A DNA stretch of 6,929 nt from Bdellovibrionales bacterium (GTDB lineage Bacteria > Bdellovibrionota > Bdellovibrionia > Bdellovibrionales > Bdellovibrionaceae): contig DAHVKR010000068.1 of NCBI GenBank assembly GCA_027320785.1, positions 1 through 6,929 of the forward strand. Direction: 5' to 3'. The notes under the pieces are model-generated. The model saw only the letters and a program-made list of their open reading frames with translations, searched no databases and was not told where the DNA came from. Of the stretch, positions 1-4,716 are shown piece by piece; within the stretch, counting starts at the first letter, position 1, and every line of letters begins with the position of its first letter. The position numbers and the translations under genes are program-made.

Positions 1-167
1 GGCACTTTTTTATATGCAGTGACCTTATCTCCAATCTTGAGTCCTTTTGAGGCGCCGTACTTGTACCGAATACCTTCACTCGTTGAATCTTCGGCTTTGT
101 ATGGTTGCATTGTACTGCAAGCCGATAGAGTTAAACTCAGGATAGAAAACAAAATAATCTTTTTCAT
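1..167 (-). CDS. Small lipoprotein, N-terminal part only (3' end off the window)
   Basis: Not in a named family that I recognise. The reading frame starts at an ATG at 167, preceded by AAAGGAA about 6 bases upstream, and stays open for 55 codons to the window edge. Residues 1-16 are a lipoprotein signal peptide (MKK, then a hydrophobic core) ending in the lipobox LSAC with Cys17 as the lipidation site, so the protein should be anchored in the envelope. The mature part begins CSTMQPYK and contains EGIRYKYGAS at 31-40 and LKIGDKVTAYKK at 43-54. These two stretches resemble EGVRVNIGSS and VKAGDSVDVFKR in the lipoprotein at 4025-4375, suggesting the two are paralogues. It follows the CzcI-like gene by 55 bp in the same direction. 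The lipoprotein call is secure; relation to the other lipoproteins is inference from short matches; function is unknown. Confidence 0.8.
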   Translation of the reverse strand, partial: MKKIILFSILSLTLSACSTMQPYKAEDSTSEGIRYKYGASKGLKIGDKVTAYKKV

Positions 168-222
168 AAAAAATTCCTTTAATAATTGAAATTTAAAAAA
201 ATAAATAAACGACGGACTCTGG

Positions 223-615
223 TTAACTGAGAGATTTTGGAGGTTTAAATGGGCCATCCAAAAATAATTCTTTTGGAGGAAAGAGGAAAATATCTGTCTT
301 GAGGTTTTTCTGCTCGCGGAAAGCCATCGCTATTGGCGGCCAAAAAATTAAATGACAAGCATGACCCAGATGACAAGACCAATGTGTTTGCCGTGTAGAT
401 GGAGAATCACTTTCTTTTGGATTAGTGCGCTCATTTGAAACGTCGATATTAGCGTTGACGGTTTTATCTGAGAAATATCTTTCAGTAAGTTCGACAGGCT
501 TTTTAGAACAAAGATCAATTTCAGGCTGAATCGTCGCGCTCAACAGAACAAAAACCATGAGGGCAGAAAGGGCGTTTGAACTGATCTGAATAATTTTTCC
601 AAACCAATTCATCAA
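223..615 (-). CDS. CzcI-like small envelope protein with a His/Cys cluster
   Basis: A 129-130 residue protein. The long form starts at TTG (615), followed directly by ATG (612). The GAGAGG Shine-Dalgarno lies 7 bases before the TTG and 10 before the ATG, so either could be used. Residues about 14-29 are a hydrophobic signal or anchor segment, so the rest should be periplasmic. The notable feature is HWSCHLGHACH at 78-88, giving His78, Cys81, His82, His85, Cys87 and His88, a likely metal site; Cys36 is a further thiol. The C-terminus is Pro-rich (FPPKELF, FKPPKSLS). Small proteins with an N-terminal signal, a central Cys/His cluster and a C-terminal PP are known from czc operons (CzcI and related small proteins), and the neighbourhood fits. 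The assignment rests on pattern, not on a convincing full alignment, so treat it as CzcI-like. Metal sensing or binding is inferred. Confidence 0.7.
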   Translation of the reverse strand: MMNWFGKIIQISSNALSALMVFVLLSATIQPEIDLCSKKPVELTERYFSDKTVNANIDVSNERTNPKESDSPSTRQTHWSCHLGHACHLIFWPPIAMAFREQKNLKTDIFLFPPKELFLDGPFKPPKSLS

Positions 616-673
616 TTAATTACCTCTCTAATTCCAATGTGGAGGTGAGTTGATATAAATTCATTGCAAACAT

Positions 674-1120
674 TCATTTTGTGATTCGATCTCCCACAAG
701 GCTAACTACATGGCCAGAATTGACTGTGACGCTTCCTTCGTATTTTTCACTCACTATTTTAGCCGTATACTTTTGAGCAGAATCAAGACCATGAAATCCC
801 GCGAATCCAGACATTCCCGTAAATCCGACTAGAATCCGTGAGTTATTTTCATCCAATAGCTCCACTGTAATTCCACGGCAGGGAGCTGTTGAAAGTGAAC
901 AGTTTATGATTGTCACGTCAGTAGGAAGTTGTTTGCTGTCCATGAATTTTTCAACATCAACCTGATCCATAGCTTCGGCTTTTGACGGTTTAACTCTGAC
1001 GACTATTTTTTCTGGTTTAGGCTCTTCCCTTTTCGAGTCTCCTCCGTGAGCAAAGGTAAAATTACAAGGCAGCATAGAAAGCAAATAGAGCACTGGAAAA
1101 ATCCATAAAGTCGGCTTCAC
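674..1120 (-). CDS. Secreted protein with carboxypeptidase-regulatory-like (transthyretin-type) domain
   Basis: 148 residues, starting at GTG (1120). A GGAGG seven bases upstream lies inside the last codons of the ATPase gene, and only 3 bases separate the ATPase stop from this start, so translation of the two is probably coupled. Residues 1-24 are a signal peptide (hydrophobic LWIFPVLYLLSML, cleavage after TFA); the mature protein begins HGGDSKRE. A Lys/Glu/Pro-rich linker (about 27-60) is followed by Cys74 and Cys81, which may form a disulfide. Residues about 82-146 follow the carboxypeptidase-regulatory-like beta-sandwich pattern: GITVELLDENN, then GFTGMSGFAGFHGLDSAQKY, then a GS-V-V-SG-V strand pattern. 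Such domains are structural or binding modules in periplasmic and surface proteins. The exact job is not evident; linkage to the Zn/Cd ATPase suggests a periplasmic partner for exported metal, which is inference. Confidence 0.8.
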   Translation of the reverse strand: MKPTLWIFPVLYLLSMLPCNFTFAHGGDSKREEPKPEKIVVRVKPSKAEAMDQVDVEKFMDSKQLPTDVTIINCSLSTAPCRGITVELLDENNSRILVGFTGMSGFAGFHGLDSAQKYTAKIVSEKYEGSVTVNSGHVVSLVGDRITK

Positions 1121-1123
1121 TTA

Positions 1124-3358
1124 TTATCCTCCAATTACTGAATTGCGGGTTTCAACATTAAGGAGCCGCATGGAGTTAGCAATAACGAGAAGTGAGGCTC
1201 CCATGTCGGCAGCTACAGCGATCCAAAGATTTGACAGGCCAAATATGCCAAGGGAGATAAAGACGGCCTTAATGACCAAAGCAAATGAAATATTGAACCT
1301 AATGATGCCCAAAGTTTTTCGGCCATGTGAAACAGCCCTAGCAAGTTGAGTAAGATCATCTGTCATGAGGGCAACATCAGCAGTTTCTATTGCAGCATCA
1401 GTTCCGGCTGCGCCCATGGCAATTCCAATTGTCGCTTGAGCTAAAGCTGGCGCATCGTTAATTCCATCACCGACCATGGCAACATACTTGTGGCGCGACA
1501 GCATTTGCTGAATTTCAGTAACCTTATTTTCAGGAAGCAGGTCCCCAATAGCCGTATCAATATGGACTCGTTTTGCAATTGAACTTACCGTTCTTTGGTT
1601 ATCTCCGCTCAGCATAGAAATTTCTCTGATGCCAACATTATGAAGACTTTGAATAGCCTCAATGACATTCGACCTGGGCTCATCAGCAAGCCCCAGAACG
1701 CCAAATACATCGCCAGAGCAGTTTTCGTGTGGCATATGCCCAACAACTAAAACTGACTGAGCCTTATCTTCAAGAGTGGCGAGATATGACTCCAAGTCAG
1801 GAGTGCATACGCCCAGCTCGTGGGCTAGCTTGTGATTTCCGGCAAAGTAAAGGTGGCCTTCAATTTGACCTTGAATTCCCTTTCCTTGAACAACCTTAAA
1901 ATCTAGGACCTCTTTTTCAGGAGCATTTTGCTGTTCTGAGTATGCAACGGCAGCTCTGGCAAGGGGGTGCGTGGAATGATTTTCTAAAGAATGAACGATA
2001 GTTAAAAGTTCTTCTTCACTTTTTTTATTAAAGAGCTGAGTGGAAACAACGCGAGGCGTACCCTCAGTAATCGTTCCAGTTTTATCAACAGCGAGTGCGC
2101 GAATTTTGCCAAGTGATTCAAGAAATACTCCACCCTTGATGAGAACGCCTGATTTCGCAAGAGCTGTAAGTGCTGACACGATCGACACTGGAGTTGCTAT
2201 TACAAGCGCGCATGGACAAGCGATCACCAAGAAGACGAGGGCTCTATAAAACCAAATCTGCCAATCACCGTTAAAGGCTAATGGTGGAACAAACGCCACT
2301 AAAACGGCCACTAGAGTTACGACGGGGGTGTAGATGCGAGAGAATTTATCGACAAATAATTGCGCCGGAGCCTTTTTGCTCTGTGCTTCCTCGATCAGGC
2401 GAATGACATTTGAAATCTTGGAATCTTTAAAGGTATGAGTGACTTTAATCTTCAAGGTTCCAGATTCATTTATTGTCCCCGCGAGAACAGTATCACCAGG
2501 ATTTTTTGCAATGGGTTGAGATTCTCCGGTTAAAGGCGCCTGATTCACCGACGAGCTTCCAGACATTACGGTTCCATCCAGCGGAATTCTCTCGCCAGCG
2601 AGAACTAAAATCGTATTTCCAACTTCAACTTGCTCAACGGGTACAATTTTGTCCTTACCGCCGTCTTCAACCGTGGCTGTCTGTGGAGTGATCGAAAGAA
2701 TTTCGCGGATAGCCTTTCTTGCCCTGGCGACGCTAAAGGCTTCGAGCATTTCAGCTAGAGAGAACAGAAAAACAACCGCAGCCCCTTCGGAGTATTCACG
2801 AATAATAAAAGCGCCGATAGCCGCCATAGTCATTAAAACATTCATGTCCAAGGACTTCTGCTTAAGCGCCCGAATTGCTTTTGGTAGAATCAAGCTTCCA
2901 CCAAAAAGTGTTGCCATCAAAAACAGCGCAAATAGAACTGATTCAGGAGCATTTAAGAACCACTGCGAAAGAAGGCCGATAAGCAGAAATGTTCCAGATG
3001 TTCCGACGAGCCAAACTCTTTTTTTATTGTCGGTGTAAAATGAAGTAGTTGCGGTAGCTTCTCTGACTCTCACTCCTGCACTATTGATGAGGGATATTAT
3101 TTCGCTTTCCGAAAGAGAGGGCTCATGTTCGACAGTGACCTGCGAGGTCATAAGATTTGCAGACACCTTACCTATTTTAGGTTTGGAAAGTGCTTTTTGA
3201 ATAGCCGCAATTTCATCTGCGCAATCCATTCCAATCACGGTGAATGTTGATTTTTTGCTTTCCTTCAGGCTATTAAAAACCATTGTTTTTTTCTGATCGC
3301 CGCCTGAATTGCAGCATTGAGTGTCTTTTGTTTCAATCATAACTACCGCCTTTGGCAT
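1124..3358 (-). CDS. cadA: Zn/Cd/Pb-exporting P1B-type ATPase (ZntA/CadA-like)
   Basis: Inner-membrane pump that uses ATP to move divalent soft metals (Zn2+, Cd2+, Pb2+) out of the cytoplasm. Complete: 744 residues from ATG 3358, or 738 from ATG 3340, close to ZntA (about 730). Numbering below is for the long form. Cys15-Cys16 in the N-terminal tail; one heavy-metal-associated domain at about 38-100 whose site reads GMDCADE (43-49) with a single Cys; membrane pairs at about 112-158 and 172-211; TGES actuator loop 277-280; CPC metal-binding motif 381-383 in TM6; phosphorylated Asp425 in DKTGT; His464-Pro465 of the nucleotide domain; GDGINDAP 630-637; Lys697 in TM7 and Asp718 in TM8 (AADMGASLLVIAN), the pair typical of the Zn/Cd/Pb subgroup. 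The start at 3340 is more likely: AAAGGCGG lies 5 bases before it, whereas ATG 3358 has no Shine-Dalgarno and sits inside a hairpin. Substrate preference within Zn/Cd/Pb cannot be read from sequence. Confidence 0.97.
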   Translation of the reverse strand: MPKAVVMIETKDTQCCNSGGDQKKTMVFNSLKESKKSTFTVIGMDCADEIAAIQKALSKPKIGKVSANLMTSQVTVEHEPSLSESEIISLINSAGVRVREATATTSFYTDNKKRVWLVGTSGTFLLIGLLSQWFLNAPESVLFALFLMATLFGGSLILPKAIRALKQKSLDMNVLMTMAAIGAFIIREYSEGAAVVFLFSLAEMLEAFSVARARKAIREILSITPQTATVEDGGKDKIVPVEQVEVGNTILVLAGERIPLDGTVMSGSSSVNQAPLTGESQPIAKNPGDTVLAGTINESGTLKIKVTHTFKDSKISNVIRLIEEAQSKKAPAQLFVDKFSRIYTPVVTLVAVLVAFVPPLAFNGDWQIWFYRALVFLVIACPCALVIATPVSIVSALTALAKSGVLIKGGVFLESLGKIRALAVDKTGTITEGTPRVVSTQLFNKKSEEELLTIVHSLENHSTHPLARAAVAYSEQQNAPEKEVLDFKVVQGKGIQGQIEGHLYFAGNHKLAHELGVCTPDLESYLATLEDKAQSVLVVGHMPHENCSGDVFGVLGLADEPRSNVIEAIQSLHNVGIREISMLSGDNQRTVSSIAKRVHIDTAIGDLLPENKVTEIQQMLSRHKYVAMVGDGINDAPALAQATIGIAMGAAGTDAAIETADVALMTDDLTQLARAVSHGRKTLGIIRFNISFALVIKAVFISLGIFGLSNLWIAVAADMGASLLVIANSMRLLNVETRNSVIGG
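3346..3353 (-). promoter_or_regulatory. Ribosome binding site supporting the ATPase start at 3340
   Basis: On the minus strand AAAGGCGG is followed by TAGTT and then ATG (3340-3338), a standard 5-base spacing. The earlier in-frame ATG at 3358-3356 is preceded only by GTCCCCG, with no purine-rich site. The translated protein therefore probably begins MIETKDTQCC rather than MPKAVVMIE. Confidence 0.65.
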
Positions 3359-3384
3359 CGGGGACTAAGAGCCCCCGTGCTGCC
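3354..3384. terminator. Stem-loop in the leader of the ATPase gene; terminator-shaped on the plus strand
   Basis: Inverted repeat with two stem segments: GGCA (3354-3357) pairs with TGCC (3381-3384), and CGGGG (3359-3363) pairs with CCCCG (3373-3377), around a 9-base loop. On the plus strand it is followed after two bases by six T (3387-3392), the form of an intrinsic terminator, yet no plus-strand gene leads into it. On the minus strand it lies between the lipoprotein stop codon (3397-3399) and the ATPase Shine-Dalgarno, has no T-run after it, and contains the upstream ATG at 3358. It could stop antisense transcription, stabilise or process the operon mRNA, or affect ATPase translation. The structure is visible; its role is inference. 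Confidence 0.55.
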
Positions 3385-3396
3385 GCTTTTTTATCT

Positions 3397-3744
3397 CTAG
3401 AGTTCAATAAAGTTTCCCGCTTCGACTTTTACTTGCGTGAGAACTTTGAGAATCACTTCATGTGGGTTCTTAGTTGAAAGAATTTGCGCGTCTGCGACTT
3501 TTTTATCGACGCACTCAGTTCGAGCAATCTTAGCCCATCGCTTTTGATAAGCGGCTCTTTTACAGACGCTTTCAAAAACTTCGACCTTTTGGCCTTCTTG
3601 CGTCTTTCTACCTTCTAGGCAGGCGACAACATTAGTCGAACCGACAGATCTCACATCACCAACGACGTGTTCATGTCGTGGAAGACTCGTGCAGCCCAAA
3701 AGGAAAAGTGCTGAAAAACTCAATGGAGCAAAAAAGTGTTTCAT
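3397..3744 (-). CDS. Small Cys-containing lipoprotein
   Basis: 115 residues, no family recognised. ATG at 3744, three bases after the stop of the preceding His-rich gene; the Shine-Dalgarno is weak, so translation is probably coupled to that gene. Residues 1-17 form a lipoprotein signal peptide with the clear lipobox LLGC and lipidated Cys18. The mature protein begins CTSLPRHEH and has Cys42, Cys61 and Cys78. The core KTQEGQKVEVFESVCK (47-62), then a Cys16 residues on from Cys61 to Cys78, then Lys/Val/Ala and ILSTKNPHEVI, matches the layout of the lipoprotein at 4025-4375 (VKAGDSVDVFKRKC, Cys77, KLGEAVVTKILTSD). Both also end in an aromatic-or-Phe, Ile/Val, Glu pattern (FIEL, YVEK). I infer a small beta-rich envelope domain, perhaps disulfide-bonded or metal-binding. 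It lies directly upstream of the ATPase gene. Function unknown. Confidence 0.85.
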   Translation of the reverse strand: MKHFFAPLSFSALFLLGCTSLPRHEHVVGDVRSVGSTNVVACLEGRKTQEGQKVEVFESVCKRAAYQKRWAKIARTECVDKKVADAQILSTKNPHEVILKVLTQVKVEAGNFIEL

Positions 3745-3747
3745 AAA

Positions 3748-3978
3748 TCACTTTGAATCTTTCTGATCTTCACTGTGGTCATGATCGTCGTGTTTTTCTT
3801 TTTCATCACACTTGCAGTTCTTTTCGTCTTTCTTGCACTTGTCACATTTTTCATGCTTATGCGAATGTGCGCCTTGCTTATCTTTATCCTTTTCTTTGTG
3901 AGCATGGTTGTCGGCGGCAAAAACACTTCCACCTGACAAGAAAGAGAACGCCGCTGCTGTTAGTAAAATACGTTTCAT
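3748..3978 (-). CDS. Secreted His/Cys-rich metallothionein-like metal-binding protein
   Basis: 76 residues from ATG 3978, with AAGGAG five bases upstream. Residues 1-21 are a signal peptide (MKR, hydrophobic stretch, cleavage after VFA), so the protein is exported. The mature 55 residues are almost devoid of hydrophobic residues and contain about 15 Lys, 17 Asp/Glu, 8 His and 4 Cys. The Cys form CDKC (45-48) and CKC (55-57) spaced by six residues; His lie on both sides (HAH, HSHKH, then HDDHDH). Such a chain should be disordered without metal and could chelate Zn2+, Cd2+ or similar ions through Cys and His. It is not homologous, as far as I can tell, to classical bacterial metallothionein (SmtA), which is cytoplasmic. 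Set between two lipoproteins just upstream of a Zn/Cd ATPase, it probably buffers metal in the periplasm. Secretion and composition are visible; metal buffering is inferred. Confidence 0.88.
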   Translation of the reverse strand: MKRILLTAAAFSFLSGGSVFAADNHAHKEKDKDKQGAHSHKHEKCDKCKKDEKNCKCDEKEKHDDHDHSEDQKDSK

Positions 3979-3992
3979 CTGAACTCCTTTTC

Positions 3993-4011
3993 TGGATCAG
4001 TTAGTGATCCA
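3993..4011. repeat. Perfect 7-bp inverted repeat upstream of the His/Cys-rich gene
   Basis: TGGATCA, a 5-base spacer, then TGATCCA. It lies in the 46-bp gap between the lipoprotein stop at 4025 and the start at 3978, about 4 bases before the AAGGAG Shine-Dalgarno. There is no T-run on the minus strand, so it does not look like a terminator. It could be an operator dyad or an mRNA hairpin near the ribosome binding site. No -35/-10 pair is evident in the gap. Confidence 0.5.
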
Positions 4012-4024
4012 TTTGGGTTTATTG

Positions 4025-4375
4025 TTATTTACTCTTTTCAACGTACATATCTGGCTCCATCGTAAGGCCTGATTGAGGACTAACTATGGCAACGTCTGAT
4101 GTAAGAATTTTAGTGACTACTGCCTCACCAAGCTTCGTGGTTGTGCACTTTTCTGCACTTGCTCCTTTATGATGCATTTTGTTTTTGACGCATTTTCTTT
4201 TGAAAACATCAACGCTATCGCCGGCTTTAACTTCAGAAGATCCAATATTGACCCGAACCCCCTCTGGAATTTCGGATTTTTCCTCTCGTCCTTCGATTTT
4301 ATGGTAATGAGCGCAGCCCAAACCGAATGTCGATATTCCTATTGCTGCAAATATGGTTAAAAACTTTGATTTCAT
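4025..4375 (-). CDS. Small candidate lipoprotein with paired cysteines
   Basis: 116 residues from ATG 4375. A TTG at 4396 would add seven residues, but AAAGGAAG lies four bases before the ATG and the signal peptide begins properly there, so I take the ATG. Residues 1-20 are hydrophobic after MKSK and lead to FGLGC with Cys21. The lipobox is not ideal (Gly at -3, Leu at -2), so lipidation is likely but not certain. The mature protein is CAHYHKIEGREEK, then EGVRVNIGSSEVKAGDSVDVFKR (39-60), Cys62, HH at 68-69, Cys77, and KLGEAVVTKILTSD (81-94), ending in YVEKSK. It shares its core layout with the lipoproteins at 3397-3744 and 1-167. The His and Cys residues could coordinate metal. It lies between the small membrane protein gene and the His/Cys-rich gene in the same direction. 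No known function recognised. Confidence 0.82.
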   Translation of the reverse strand: MKSKFLTIFAAIGISTFGLGCAHYHKIEGREEKSEIPEGVRVNIGSSEVKAGDSVDVFKRKCVKNKMHHKGASAEKCTTTKLGEAVVTKILTSDVAIVSPQSGLTMEPDMYVEKSK

Positions 4376-4408
4376 ATTACTTCCTTTACTGACCAAAACG
4401 GGTCACCT

Positions 4409-4687
4409 TTAATAAGGTAAAAAATTATGTCTTGCCCCTCTTCGTTTACTTTTTGATCTTCTATCTCTTATTTTTTCCTTCGGTTTACTTTTACTCCTAC
4501 GGTGATTCCAGTAGCCCCAAATCAATACGCAGCAAAGAACAATTAGCATCAGCAAAAGAGGACCAGACATATCGGGCCGCTCTCGCTTTATGACTTTTTG
4601 AGGCACTCCTATAGTCGCGCCTCTCGAAGTCCCAAGCTCGCTGCTCAAGTTTAGTTTCAATGGAATATTTAATTTCAACTGTTCCAT
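4409..4687 (-). CDS. Small single-pass membrane protein with basic C-terminal tail
   Basis: 92 residues, unrecognised. ATG at 4687 has AAAGGA five bases upstream, and the gene lies 29 bp after the czcA stop and 33 bp before the start of the next lipoprotein gene, supporting translation within the operon. The N-terminal 40 residues are polar, with an LKLN-IP-LKLN internal repeat at 4-13 and KRERP just before the membrane. Residues about 43-60 (PLLLMLIVLCCVLIWGYW, with a Cys pair) form one transmembrane helix. The tail is strongly basic (HRRSKSKPKEKIRDRRSKSKRRGARH), so by the positive-inside rule it should face the cytoplasm. Its place right after the RND pump gene suggests an accessory or stabilising subunit, by analogy with other small pump-associated proteins, but there is no sequence proof. 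Function unknown. Confidence 0.75.
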   Translation of the reverse strand: MEQLKLNIPLKLNLSSELGTSRGATIGVPQKVIKRERPDMSGPLLLMLIVLCCVLIWGYWNHRRSKSKPKEKIRDRRSKSKRRGARHNFLPY

Positions 4688-4716
4688 CTCAATCCTTTGA
4701 CAGAAATTCCTGCCGA

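Noticed and set aside
168..222. AT-rich gap as a promoter for the left-edge lipoprotein
   Set aside because: Several TATAAT-like words can be chosen in such AT-rich sequence, but no well-spaced -35 box accompanies them.
198..236. Weak stem CTCT...AGAG with a T-rich stretch after the CzcI-like gene, as a terminator
   Set aside because: Only about four pairs, and the T-rich part begins about nine bases after the stem; the next gene follows 55 bp later with its own ribosome binding site.
2649..3038. 129-codon open frame on the plus strand inside the ATPase gene
   Set aside because: It lies wholly antisense to well-conserved ATPase codons, shows no domain pattern and no ribosome binding site of note; a shadow frame.
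3354..3392. Stem-loop read as the terminator of the upstream minus-strand operon
   Set aside because: The T-run is on the plus-strand side only. Reading on the minus strand, the stem is followed by AAAGGCGG, so it does not match an intrinsic terminator in the direction of the genes.
3741..3932. 63-codon Lys/Thr-rich frame inside the His/Cys-rich gene
   Set aside because: Same-strand shadow of the biased AAG/GAC-rich codons; it has no signal peptide or ribosome binding site.
4389..4404. Five-base inverted repeat TGACC-N6-GGTCA before the lipoprotein at 4375
   Set aside because: Short enough to arise by chance, and unlike the dyad at 3993-4011 in sequence.
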